DNA of 64,000 bases, from the NCBI GenBank assembly GCA_036873135.1, contig JAPTYO010000009.1:36844756-36908755 (forward strand). Direction: 5' to 3'. A program made the position numbers and the translations under genes. Origin of the DNA: Clarkia xantiana subsp. parviflora (lineage: Eukaryota > Streptophyta > Magnoliopsida > Myrtales > Onagraceae). Of the stretch, positions 11,480 to 23,450 are shown in pieces (the first letter of the stretch is position 1; each line of letters opens with the position of its first letter). A model generated the notes under the pieces. It did not search any database, was not told the DNA's origin, and saw nothing but the letters and a program-made list of their open reading frames with translations.

Positions 11480-13022
11480 GCAAGCAAAGGAAGGACCTCA
11501 AAACGAGGGAATTGAGGAAAACAATGGAGGATGAAATTGCCTAAATAAGAACTAATTCAGTTCTAGTCTTTAGTTGATTTATCTGTTAACCACAGAACTA
11601 GAAAGTGAAATCTTAGAATTCACTTCTGGTGGAAATTTCGAGTGGTGCAAAACTCGAGTAATTGCGAAAGGATATACCCAAATTCACGGAGTGAACTTTG
11701 ATAAACACGGACTCACCGACTATGCGTTACACCATAGTCAGGGTCGTCATTCCCCATGACTGCAAGTCTCGAACTCGAGCATGCATCAAATGGACATTAA
11801 GACCAATCCTCTCCAAGTAAAAACTGGAGAAAGAGATCTATATGGAGCAGCCGGAGAGTTTCATTACTCTTGGCAAAGAACGCAAAGTTTGCAAGCTCCA
11901 AGGATCTATATACAGTCTTAAACAATCGTCTCGGCAATGGTATCGCAGATTCCACGAGGAAATCGTTGGAAATGGATTCGTGAATCTTCACTAGGATCCC
12001 TGCATATACACTAAGACCTCCGGGTCTAAGTATGTCATCATAACACTATACGTGAATGATATACTCATTGCTGCGAACGATATGAGTTTCATGAATAAAT
12101 CAAAGTCCTGGTTAGCATCCGCATTCGAGATGAAATACATGGGAGAGGCCACGTACATCTTAGGCATCAAAATTGCCCGAGATTATGATGCCCGCAGATT
12201 ATGTCTGTCTCAGGAATCATATATAAACAAACTGTTGAAAAGATTCAGAATGCTGGATGCTAAACTCGTGGATACGCCGGTTGTGTTCGGGTGCGCGCTA
12301 TCAAAGCGTGATGGCCCGAAAAACCAGTTGGAGCGTTAACAGATGAAGAATGCAGAGTATCTGAGCATGGTAGGGAGTCTAATGTACGCCATGCTCTGTA
12401 CTCGGCCAGACATCTGTTACACTGTGGGCCTAGTAGCAAGATTCCAATCAAATCCTAGTTATCAACATCTAAAGGCCGTAAAACGAATTTTCAGATATCA
12501 GAAAGGTACTGCTGGCTACGTACTGTGCTATGAGGGCGATCGGCTCGAATTGAATGGTTATAGTGACGTCGACCACGGTGGCGATCCGGATGATCGTAAG
12601 TCCACCACAGGAGGAGTGTCCCTCCTTGCTAATGCTGCCATATCATGGGTAAGCAAGAGGCAATCATGTGTCGCGCTTTCCACTATGGAATCGGAATTCG
12701 TTGCCCTCTCCAAAAATGCACAAGAAGCGGTCTGGCTGAAAAGGCTTCTTACTGCATTAATTGGCACCGACAAGAAGAGTAAACCTATGAAGGTGTACTC
12801 CGACAGTCAGGCGGCCATTGCGGCAGTTAAGAATCCAAAGTACCATAGTAGGCAAAGCACATTGATGTGAAATACAATTATGCTAAATCTGTTCTGGAAG
12901 ACAACATAATATCTTTAGAATACTTGCCTACAGACAATATGGTCGCAGACCCTTTAACTAAGCCGTTACGTAGGGAGATTTTTGAAAAGCACGTAAAACT
13001 GCTTGGATTACGTAGGGCTTAA
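11480..13022 (+). pseudogene. Copia reverse transcriptase-RNase H remnant (element A)
   Basis: Readable reverse transcriptase pieces are NFEWCKTRVIAKGYTQIHGV (about 11630-11690), LKQSSRQWY near 11920, and the long piece from 12052 (SWLASAFEMKYMGEATYILG). A TAA at 12337-12339 interrupts that frame. RNase H follows (GYSDVDHGGDPDDRKSTTGG; SKRQSCVALSTMESEFVA; YSDSQAAIAAVKNPK) and is broken by a frameshift near 12850. The end reads DPLTKPLRREIFEKHVKLLG. The active-site motif at 12049-12060 reads YVND instead of YVDD, so polymerase activity should be lost. Several further frameshifts lie between 11700 and 12050. No integrase precedes it. Confidence 0.85.
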
Positions 13023-14092
13023 ACTGTGTGGCTTGTAAAACGTGATAGCATTTTGACATTTGAAATGATATTTCAATTGAATAAAAGAATTGCAATTTGA
13101 GTCTATGATTTATTGACGTCATAATGATTAACAACATCGGATTTTACGGTCTATAAACTAAGTCGTAGGAAGAAGTAAAATTCTTCCACCAAAATTATGT
13201 CGAATATGAACCTTACCTCATCATACAGGCACGGTCATCTTGTAAGGAGAGAGGGACCTCTACCATAACATGATTGGCTAAGAATCAGGGGGATAAACCT
13301 GATTAAACAAAACGATAACATTGTCACGCTTAACAGCATGACTTAATCTTCGTTTTGTAAATCGCCGAGTTGGACTTTGTCCATCACTATATCACATTCA
13401 AGGCCAGATGAGAGATTATGCGATAGCATTATTGACATATCCCATCCCTGGCTTTACCAGGTGTGCTATCGACGCGTGCTTCATACTGCGCGTGCCATAT
13501 ACGACCATGGGTCATGCTCGGTTGTGCTAGCTAGAATCCTTGGGATTCAAAGGGTGCATACTTCTTCACCTTGAGCGTGTGATTGATCCCGGATGTCTTA
13601 TGAAGAGGGATCCAAAGTATCCTCATGGACTCGAAGCTTCCCGGCGTACGAGCGTAGTGCCAAAGAAAACGGCCAAGTGACCACGTCTTGGAAACCAGTC
13701 AAGTTCACCTTTAATTCACCGACTCTCGTGTTCACTAGGTGGCCGCCAACCGGATATTAGTTGAAGGTTGTGAACACTTGTACGAATGCTCTGGAGAAGT
13801 ATTCTTTTGTGGAAAACTAGGCAATTGGAGAATTAACAGTTGACCAAGGATACAGTGCGGTACATTGTTTTTATTTCAAACTGGTTTGGTTCATGGAAGG
13901 GAATCAACGTTCTACGGGAGCTACAATACTCCTAACAGATGAGTAGCACGATGCCCGTCGTATCCTTCGGTCGCACGGCAAGCCTCATATGAACTATTCA
14001 GAGACGGACACGAAGACTGAAGACTGATATGTTGATACTATTGCGTAACCGTATAGATTAACGAGGACCCACCCATTCAGGCAAGTGGGAGC
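13023..14092 (+). other. 3' non-coding region and polypurine tract of element A
   Basis: About 1.07 kb between the RNase H stop and the LTR with no gene. It ends in the purine tract AAGTGGGAGC at 14083-14092, the likely plus-strand primer. Confidence 0.65.
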
Positions 14093-14654
14093 TGTTAGCA
14101 TATGGTGACGTGGCGCCGTAATAGGAGCCCGTTAATTAAGGGAATTACCTAACTTAATTAGGTAATTGTCAATCTGGGCTAATTGGGCCAAATCCAATTA
14201 GTAATTGACAACGGAAGCCCAAAATGGGCCTCCCCCTTAACATGCATAGGTCGGCCGAACCCTATATACCACATTGGTTGGAGTTGCCTTTTGGCAACTC
14301 CACCAATACTATATATAGAGGTGTCTACTAAGGGTTTATTCACTTATTCATAATAACAAGGATCTCCATTGAGAACACCTGTTTCCCTTAGTTAAATTTC
14401 AGCACCATCACATCTGATCTGAGGTTCCATCTCCGTTGAACAATCGATCAGAGGTCTTGTTGTGGCGCTACATCACGTGGGACTTCTTCTAACGAAGAAC
14501 TTGCACGTGGTTCCGACCGGAGGATCAGAACTCCCTCCACATCGTTCTTGGGAAGGAAAGCTAAAAGGTATGTGTACTAATTCCGCTGCGTAGATTAGAT
14601 TTCTTGCTAGTACACGTTTAGCATTTCGTAGTATTACGTGCCCGTAATCCAACA
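14093..14654 (+). repeat. 3' LTR of element A
   Basis: Same 562-bp length and family as 6371-6932. Differences are mostly single-base. Ends in CCAACA, followed by flank TATAG. Confidence 0.9.
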
Positions 14655-14774
14655 TATAGTATTGCCGAAATTTATATATATTGTAGAATGATTTACATCT
14701 TATAGATAGAATATTGACAATATATATATAGATGTGGTTGAAATTTAATATATATATATATATATATATATGCA
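14655..14774 (+). other. leader of element I, second piece
   Basis: This 120-bp fragment lies between A and B and resembles leader sequence at about 7570-7640. It ends in a TA tract plus ATGCA, the target-site copy of B. Confidence 0.6.
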
Positions 14775-15004
14775 ATAGAAGTGTATATGAAGACTATATT
14801 CAATACACTATGCATACACTTAGTTTCACTATGCATACACCCTGTCACTATGTATGCACCCGGTTATGTTATGCAAACACTATGCACCTGGTTCACAACT
14901 CTTTGTATAGTCTTAGTCGGTGAGCCTAGTTTTACTTAGTATATATACTGTATCATCTTGATTGTAATCCCTAGTGATCAATGAAGTAAATTTCCAGCTC
15001 ATAT
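14775..15004 (+). repeat. 5' LTR of element B (230 bp)
   Basis: Runs from ATAGAAGTGTATATGAAG to CTCATAT. Repeated inside it are tatgcatacac-like motifs (about 14810-14870). It is followed directly by the primer-binding site. Confidence 0.9.
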
Positions 15005-15016
15005 GGTATCAGAGCC
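15005..15016 (+). promoter_or_regulatory. primer-binding site of element B
   Basis: GGTATCAGAGCC directly after the 5' LTR; TGGTATCAGAGC is readable if the last LTR base is included. Initiator methionine tRNA type. Confidence 0.85.
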
Positions 15017-15734
15017 ATGAAATGGCGGCGCAAACTTGGAGATGAAGCAACCTAGTTCTTCTTCATTTCTATTTGTGATTTTCCATTGATCCAACTTGGA
15101 TTCAGCTTGGATTACTTCTTGGTTACTCAATTCAGCTTGTATTAACCTTTCTTTTGCTTAAGAAAGGCTTTGGGTAAGTCTCATTCTAAGATCTGAGCTG
15201 CGTAGGAACCATTTTGGTGATTTGAACTAGTCTTCAAGCTGATTTGCCTAGTTCTTCCTGGATTGAGCTATGGATTGCTATTTGCGTTGATTCTCTTGTT
15301 GAATTCTTGGGTTTGCACTTGATTCCTGGTTATTATAGTGGATATATTTCACTATTGAGCTGTGCTTATAGCTTGATCTCTATTGTTTCTCTGCGTTTTG
15401 AGCTTTGATAGTTCATTGCTCGACTAAGGTGTTCTTTCAGCTTGTTGAAGAATTTTGCATTGAGATTGTGGATTTCTGCTTCCACAATCATTGGAGATTG
15501 TTCAGATTTGATTGTTGGTGGCTTCTCTTGATTGGTCTGCTCAGATTTGTGGGCGGAATTGTACAAATTCAGTTGGATATTGCTAGCTGATTCTTTGTCC
15601 TATTGCAAGTTTGGTTGTGTGCCAGTTTTGTCACTTTGTGGTAGCTGCTTCATTTCGGTTTTCTTGGAAATATGCTGATTATATTCCTTGAATTCTCCCC
15701 TGTTTGAATCAAGTTTCTGAATTGCAAGCTGGCT
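15017..15734 (+). other. leader of element B
   Basis: About 720 bp between the primer-binding site and the first recognisable gag residues. Rich in ttg/ttgat words with no clear frame. An upstream TGA in the gag frame lies near 15707, and I see no good ATG for gag after it, so the original start may be lost. Confidence 0.5.
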
Positions 15735-18700
15735 AATGATTATAGCATTGATGATCCCCTTTACATTCATCTCTCGGATACAACTGGCCACCTCCTTATC
15801 CCTTTTCAATTGCAAGGCATTTCCAACTACCATGCTTGGAGCACTTCAATCAAATAAGGCTTGTTGGTCAAAAACAAGTTGGGTTTCATTGATGGAACTT
15901 TCACAAGGCTCAGTGTTCCACTTTATCAAAGGGTGAAATGGGATAGAGCCAATGCCATTGTAAAGGCCTGGCTCAGAAACACAGTGGCAAAGGACTTGGT
16001 TTCTGGATTGATTTATAACCCAACTGCTGCTTCAATTTGGAATGACTTGAGGGAAATGTATGACAAGGTGGATGGAACTCAAATTTTTCAACTGACAAGA
16101 GAAATTTACCAGACTTCTCAAGGCACACATTCCATCACTGAGTACTTTGCCAAGATGAAGCAACTTTGGGATGCTCTTGCTTCCACTGATGACTTGCAAC
16201 TGGAATGTGCTGGAGACATTGCCATTGTTAATGAACACAAAGAGAAGCAAAAGCTAATGGAATTCCTCTTGGGACTAAATAACTCCTATGGCCACATTAG
16301 GAGTAGCTTGTTGATGAAGCAACCCCTTCCTTCCTTAAGCATTGTCTTCTCTGTTTTGGTTCAAGAAGAGAGTCAGAGATCAATCTCTGGTTCTATTGGA
16401 GATATTGGTGAGACTACTGCCCTATATACAAGAAGGAACCAATCATTTGGAGCTGGAAGGGGCAATGGTGGCCCTGGCAGGTGCAATGGAAGGAATGGTG
16501 GCAATTCTGGTAGGGGCTATGGAAGATCTAATGACACAAGGTTTTATAACTATTGTGGAAAAAGGGGTCATTTGGAAGATACTTGTTTCATCAAGAATGG
16601 TGTACCACCACATCTTCAACCATCCAAGAAGCCTAGGGCCAATGTTGTTGACAATGGTGGAACCTCAAGTACAATCATGCATGTGGCAGCTGGGGACAAA
16701 AGGATTGTACATGGCACAACTGAAAAGAGGATTCAACATGTAGCTGCCCATGTTGATCACTTTGATCATTTAGCCTTTGAAGATGTTGATCAAGCTCATG
16801 TCAATATGGCAGGTACCACTAATGAGCCTATGATTTGGATAGTTGATTCAGGTGCAACTAGCCACATCACTCACCAAATTGATTGGCTACATGACTTGAG
16901 AAGAAGTGATTCAGATCATCAATTTGTTCACTTACCAAATGGTCACAAGTACAAAGTGACTCATATTGGTTCTTGCTCTTTCTCAAGTGGATTCACATTG
17001 ACCAACATACTTTTGGTCCCTAATTTCAAATTCAACTTGATCTCAGTTTCTAGGCTTCCTAATCAATTGAATTGCAAAGTGATCTTTACTTGTGATCATG
17101 TGTTGCTTCAGGGCCAGAGTGGCAAGTCCATGGTGATTGGGGAATGGAATAAAGGACTTTACACCTTGAAGGGTGTGGTGCCTTCAGACTCAAGAAAGAT
17201 AGCTAATGCTTGCTTGGGAAATAAGGAGGATGTTTTGAAATGGCACAAACGTTTGGGTCATGTGTCAGAAACTTATTTGAATCATTTGGATGTTTTAGGT
17301 TTGAATAAGTCTTATGGTTGTATCAAACAATGCACTATTTTCCCCCTTGCAAAGCAATCTAGATTTTCATTCCCAATCAGTGATTCAATTGCTTCTAGAC
17401 CTTTTGATTTGATTCACATGGACTTATGGGGTCCCTACAAGGTGCCTACATTCAAGAACAATCAATAATTCTTGACCATTGTTGATGATTACTCAAGGGC
17501 AACTTGGGTCTATTTGATGAAGCACAAGAGTGATACTTTCTTGCACATCAAAAATTTCTTGATAATGGTGAAGAATCAGTTTGCAACTACGGTGAAGACT
17601 TTGAGGAGTGATAATGGGACTGAGTTCATCAACTCAGTTTGCAAGGATTTACTTCACCAATTTGGCATCCATCATCAAACTAGTTGTGTGCATACACCAC
17701 AACAAAATGGAAGAGTGGAATGCAAACATAGGGACATCCTCAACATTGCTAGAGCAATAAGGTTCCAAGCTTCCATGCCATTGAGACATTGGGGGTATTG
17801 CATACTCAATGCTTGTTATTTGCTCAACAGGCTACCATCTTCTATCTTGAATTTCAAGTCACCCATGGAGGTACTATATGGGAAGGTGCCTTCTCTACAA
17901 CATTTATGGGTGATAGGTTGTTTATGCTTTGCAACTAGACTAAACAACCATGAAAAATTCAGTCCAAGGGCTGAGCCATGCATTCTTATGGGTTACTCCA
18001 CATCTCAAAAAAGGTACCTTCTAATGAACTTGACCAACTCAGTCTTTCATGTATCTAGGGATGTTAAATTCCATGAGGATATTTTCCCATTCAGTCTATC
18101 AAAGGAGGCCTTGAGAGCTTTAATCCCCTCTTGCTTGGATGCCAAGCAACATCTTGAAGAGTTTCCAATTGGGACTCCAATATACTTTGATGACCCTCTA
18201 CCTCAACATGTTGATCAAGCTTAGAATCAAATACCAATTGATGATGCTCCTGATGATGCTCCTCAACCACCTACCTTGAGGAGAAGTGCTAGACTTGCCA
18301 AACTACATCCACCACCTCTTAGGAGGAGTGCAAGGATTGCTGAACTACAAAACAAGGCCACTTCCAATGCTACTTTTGGCATGGAGAAATTTATGTCTTA
18401 TGACACTTTGGGGCCTCAATACAAGTGTTTCTTGACTTCCATTGACAAGTTCAAGGAACCAACTACTTACAAGCAAGCCATCAAGGATCCTAACTGGATT
18501 ATGGCAATGAAGGAGGAGATACAAGCTCTTCAAGACAACAACACATGGGAATTGGTGGATCATCCTCTAGACAAATCATCAATTGGGTGCAAATGGGTCT
18601 TCAAAGTGAAGTACAATTCAGATGGATCAATTGAGAGATACAAGGCTAGATTGGTTGCCAAGGGTTTTACTCAAATTGAAGGGACTGATTTCAATGAGAC

Positions 18701-20066
18701 ATTTTCACCTGTGGTCAAGATGGACACAGTGAGGATTGTCTTAGCATTGGCAGCTGCCAAATCTTGGGGTCTATATCACATGGATGTTAACAATGCATTT
18801 TTTCAAGGTGATCTAACTGAAGAGGTGTATATGGATATTCCCCAAGGTTTTGATCATTCCAAATCCAATGATGGGTCTCCTAAACGTGTGTGCAAGCTTA
18901 TCAAGTCATTATATGGCCTCAAACAAGCATCAAGACAATGGAATATCAAGCTCACACAAACATTGGTGAAGAATGGATATAAACAATGTGCCTCTGATCA
19001 TTCCTTGTTCACCAAGATACAAGGTGTTGACAAAGTCTTCTTGCTCATTTATGTTGATGATTTGCTAATCACAGGTTCCAATGCCAAGATGATCAATCAA
19101 TTGAAGTGCATTCTACAAACACACTTCAAGTTGAAGGATTTGGGGGAATTGAGATATTTTTTGGGATTGGAAATTGCAAGATCCAATCAAGGACTTGTGA
19201 TTAACCAAAGAAAATATGCTATGGAGTTGATTGAAGATGTAGGCCTAGGAGAAGCTAGGCCTATTGATACACCAATGGAATTTAATGTCAAACTCACAAC
19301 ATATGAGTATGACAAGGCAACCAACTCAAATTCAGATGATCCTCTTTTAGAGGATGCCACTTCTTTTAGAAGATTGGTTGGTAAGTTACTATACCTTACC
19401 ATGACTAGGCCTGACATTAGCTTTTCAGTGCAAAGGCTTAGTCAATTTGTGGACAAGCCTAAGAAATCACACTACAATACAGCCATTAGAGTGATCAAAT
19501 ACATCAAGGGCACCCCTGGCCAAGGGTTAATCTATCCCTCAAACAACAACCTCAATTTGAGCTTGTTTTGTGATTCTGATTGGGCTGCTTGTCCTTTTAG
19601 TAGAAAATCAGTGAGTGCCTATTGTGTAAAACTTGGAGCAGCTATGATAGGTTGGAAGGTCAAGAAACAAGATACCATTTCACTATCAAGTGCTTAAGCA
19701 GAGTATAGATGCCTAAGAGTTGCAATTCAAGAGGCTCTTTGGGTAGGCAGAATTCTTAAAGAACTTGGTTTGCAAGTAAGCCTTTCTATTCCCATATACA
19801 CGGATAGTCAAGCAACTGTGAAGATTGCTAAAAATCCAATGTTTCATGAGCGTACAAAGCATATTGAATTGGATTGTCACTTCACAAGGCATCACATTGA
19901 ACTTGGGATGATTGGTGTCCATTACATTCCTTCAAAGGATCAACTAGCTGACTTGCTTACCAAGGCTTTAGTGAAGAACCAACACTTAGCCTTGTTGAGA
20001 TTATATGGAATTAAAGATGTCTTCCAAGAAAGAAAAAAAGAGGAAGAAAAGGATGGGAGAATATAG
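15735..20066 (+). pseudogene. Copia gag-pol polyprotein of element B, one frame with four stops
   Basis: One frame carries the whole polyprotein. Gag begins near 15735 (DDPLYIHLSDTTGHLL; SNYHAWSTSIK). The zinc knuckle (about 16550-16590) reads YNYCGKRGHLEDTC, with the first cysteine changed to tyrosine. Protease has IVDSGATSHIT (about 16840). Then come the GAG-pre-integrase WHKRLGHVSETYLNHL (about 17240) and the integrase core: HMDLWGP, SDNGTEF, and the E in NGRVECKH. Reverse transcriptase has KWVFKVKYNSDGSIERYKAR and an intact YVDD (about 19050-19061). RNase H has CDSDWAACPFSRKSV. In-frame stops lie at 15855-15857, 17466-17468, 18222-18224 and 19695-19697. There are no frameshifts, so loss of function looks recent. 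The last codons overlap the purine tract before the 3' LTR. Confidence 0.93.
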
Positions 20067-20292
20067 AAGTGTATATGAAGACTATATTCAATACACTATG
20101 CATACACTTAGTTTCACTATGCATACACCCTGTCACTATGTATGCACCCGGTTATGTTATGCAAACACTACGCACCTGGTTCACAACTCTTTGTATAGTC
20201 TTAGTTGGTGAGCCTAGTTTTACTTAGTATATATATTGTATCATCTTGATTGTAATCCCTAGTGATCAATGAAGTAAATTTCCAGCTTATAT
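20063..20292 (+). repeat. 3' LTR of element B (230 bp)
   Basis: Begins directly after the purine-rich tract 20028-20062 and ends CTTATAT before the ATGCA duplication. Nearly identical to 14775-15004. Confidence 0.9.
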
Positions 20293-20610
20293 ATGCAATA
20301 TTGGAAATTATTTTACATAGTTAATAATTCTTGGTGGCTAAGTTAAGTTTTTAGTGGACATTAAAGCTCTACTTAGCCCACAAGATTTATTTCGGCAGAA
20401 CCCTATGGGTTTATTGAGCCGGTCCAATTTGCAAAACAAGAGATGATTAAACCAAACCGGGTTTTCCTAATCGTTTCGACCTAGTCGAGTCGGGTCGAAC
20501 CGGGGTAACTAAGTGGATCTAACCGAACCGGTTTTGAGATTGAATCGAACCAAAATCCTATTTTATTGAACCGGTTCGGACCGAACCAGATTTTAAATAA
20601 AACCGGACCG
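20293..20610 (+). other. leader of element I, third piece
   Basis: Homologous to 7695-8000 in A (attggaaattattttacata; cttggtggctaagttaag). It contains the AACCGGTTCGG-rich zone and ends at GACCG, the target copy of H. Confidence 0.65.
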
Positions 20611-20811
20611 TGTTGGAATACTGGGTAGATTACTATGGAAACATAAATCAAGGTACATGCCCTGACACCCTTATTTATAGGAGGAGCAAGATGGACAAAT
20701 TGGGATTTGGTCAAGTCCAATTTCCCTAATTTGACATTAACCCAATTTCTTACGTTACCAATACATATTAATGGGCTACCAATTACGGCGCCCAGTCACC
20801 ATATGCTAATA
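20611..20811 (-). repeat. 3' LTR of element H, internally deleted (201 bp)
   Basis: On the plus strand it starts TGTTGGAATACTGGGTAG, as does 62511, and ends atatgctaata next to the purine tract (agctcccactcacc). Compared with the 591-bp partner it lacks about 390 bp between gtacatgc and cctgacaccc. Confidence 0.75.
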
Positions 20812-21940
20812 GCTCCCACTCACCGGAATGGGAGGGTGCTTCTTAATGTATTGTTGTCCAAATCGCATCAACAGTCCACTCTACTGTTCCTGCCTCTGCT
20901 TCCGAATAGTTCATACGAGGTTTGCCGTGCGACCGGCAGTTACAACGGGCATCGTGCTACTCATCTGTTAGGAGTGTTGTAGCGCCCACGTAACGTTGAT
21001 TCCCTATCTCAAATCAACCTGTTAAAAATATCAATTTGTATCGTGATGTATCCTAAGTCAACTGTTAATTCTCCAATTGCCCAGTTTTCCACATGGGAAT
21101 ACTTCTCCAAGGCATCCGTACAAGTATTCACAACCTTCAACTAATATCTGGTTGGTGGCCAACTAGTGAATACCAGATTAAGTGAACTACATGTGAACTT
21201 GACCATCCCCATCGCTCATACCCTTAGTCAGACCCAACCGATTTCCATGGTCCTGGTCACTTGGCCTTTTTCTTCAGCACTGCGCTCGTACGCCATGAGG
21301 TGAACATTGAGCCTAACCTTAGATATGAGTTATGAGTCCAGGAGGATACTTCGGGCTCCTCTTCACAAGGCTCCCGGAATCAATCACACGCTCAAAGTGA
21401 AGAAGTTTGCGCCCGTCCGAATCGCGAAGATTCTATCTAGCACAACCGAGCATGACCCCGTGGTCGAACGTGGCACGCTTAGTATGAAGCACGCGTCGAT
21501 AGTATACCCGAACAATGTCAGGTGTGGGATATGTCAATGATGTTATCGCAGACTTTCATCTGGCCCGGAATGTGGTTTAAATGATGAACAGAGTTCATCA
21601 CCGGCGAAGTGCAAAACGAAGATCATGATGTGTTACTCCGAAACCAGATGATCGTTTTGCATAACCAAGTTTCCCAACAGGTTCTTGGCCAGTCTTGCTT
21701 CGGAAGAGGTCCCCCTTTCCTACAAGACGACCGTGCCTGTGTGACTAGGCAAGACCCACATTCGACATAATTTAAAGCAGAAGATTGCGTCCTCTTACGA
21801 CTCAGTTTATAGACCGTACCATCCGATGTAATTAATCATGATGACGTCGATGAATCATAAAATAAAATTGCAATTCTCTCGTTAGTAAAAAATGTAACTT
21901 TCAATTTGTCAAAATGTTATCACAGACACACGCCCACTTC
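20812..21940 (-). other. 3' non-coding region of element H
   Basis: Inverse homologue of 13023-14092 in A. No gene seen; short open frames here have no motif. Confidence 0.6.
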
Positions 21941-23450
21941 TAAACCCTACGCAATCCAAGCAGTATGATGTGATTTTAAAATATCTCTCTATGTAATGGT
22001 TTAGTTAATGGGTCCGCCACCATGTCATCAAGTGGCGAGTATTCTAAATTGATTATATTATCTTCTACTATAGATTTAGCATAATTATATTTCACATCAA
22101 TGTGTTTAGTCCTACTATACTACTTTGGATTCTTTACTGCCGCAATGGCTGCTTGACTGATTGAGAACGCCTTCACAGGTTTACTCCCGAGCAGCGTAGT
22201 AAGAAGCCTTTTCAGCCAGACCGCTTCCTGTGCATTTTTGGAGAGAGCAACGAATTTCGATTACATCGTAGACAACGCGACACAGGATTGCTTCTTGCTC
22301 GTCCATGAAATGGCGGCATCAGCAAGGAGAAACACTCCTCCTGTGGTGGACTTACGATCATCCGGATCGCCATTATGGTCGACGTCACTGAATCCGATCA
22401 ATTCTAACTTCCTGCCCCCATAGCACACTACGTAGTCGGCAGTACCTTTCAGATATCGTATGATCCGCTTTACAGCTTTTAAATGTTGTTAGCCAGGGTC
22501 TGATTGGAATCTTGCTATTAGGCCCACAGCGTAACAGATGTCTGGACGAGTGCAAAGCATGGCGTACATAAGACTTCCGACCATGCTTAAATACTCAACA
22601 TTCCTCATATGTTCACGCTCTTGCTGGTTCTTCAGGCCGTCACTCTTTGACCACGTGCACCCGAATATTACCGGCGTCTCCACGGATTTATCTTTTAATT
22701 TAAACCTTCCCAACAGTTGTTGAGAAGGGCTTCTTGAGCTAGAAACAATCTCCGGGCACCACGATCTCTAGCAAATTTAATGCCCAAGATGTACGTAGCC
22801 TCTCCCATGTCCTTCATCTCAAATACAGATGCTAACTAGGACTTTGATTCGTGCATAAAACTCACATCGTTCCCATCAATGAGTATATCACACACGTATA
22901 AAGTTAAGATGACGTACTTAGACCCAGAGGTCTTTGTATACACGCATGGATCATCGTGGAGATTCACGAATCCATTTCCCACGATTTCCTCGTGGAACCT
23001 GCGGTACCATTGTCAAGACGATTGTTTAAAACCGTAAATTGATCTTTGGAGTTTACAAACTTTATGTTCGTTACCAGGAGTAATGAAACCCTCCGGTTCC
23101 TCCATATAGATCTCTTCCTCTAGATTTCCATGGAGGAATGCAGTTTTAACATCCATTTGGTGCAGCTCTAGATCGTGGCATGCGACCAGGGCTAGGATTT
23201 CCCTGACTGTCGTGTACCGCACAGTCAGTGATTATGTTTCAGTTTCGAAACCCACTTAGTTAATATGGCCCTGCGGTTAGCAGGTAAATAACCTAAAGAC
23301 CATACCGAATTGGCTTTCATTGAGGCGATCTCTTCCTCCATCGCTTTCCTCCATTCCTTCGCTTGAGGTCCATTCAACGCTTGTTGAACTGTTACCTGTT
23401 CATCAACAGAAGTTAGGGTGAATACTTCACCCCTCTCGATGGGAAAATTC
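21941..23450 (-). pseudogene. Copia reverse transcriptase-RNase H remnant (element H)
   Basis: Minus-strand reading gives GPQAKEWRKAMEEEIASMKA near 23330-23380 and MDVKTAFLHGNLEEEIYMEE at about 23100-23160. It continues with EYLSMVGSLMYAMLCTRPDI near 22550-22610 and RNase H pieces DPDDRKSTTGG and SKKQSCVALSTM. The end matches the LTKPLHREIF tail. Stops and frameshifts are frequent. The active site at 22887-22898 reads YVCD in place of YVDD. It is most similar to A and C and belongs to the same family. Confidence 0.82.

Larger units (their letters stand above)
6371..14654 (+). mobile_element. Copia element A, complete in length but decayed (8284 bp)
   Basis: Two 562-bp LTRs in the same orientation, a primer-binding site and a purine tract define it. 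Flanks are TATGG (6366-6370) and TATAG (14655-14659), a target duplication with one change. The LTRs differ at about 22 positions by eye (about 4 percent). Coding is limited to a reverse transcriptase-RNase H remnant. I found no gag, protease or integrase in 6946-11480. Confidence 0.88.
14775..20292 (+). mobile_element. Copia element B, full length (5518 bp)
   Basis: Two 230-bp LTRs flanked by perfect ATGCA duplications (14770-14774 and 20293-20297). The LTRs differ at four positions by eye, all C/T changes. That is about 1.7 percent, lower than for A or D. B has a single gag-pol frame with four in-frame stops. Its LTR ends fit best as ATAGAAG...(C/T)ATAT, not the usual TG...CA. It is a different Copia family from A, C and H. 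Confidence 0.92.
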
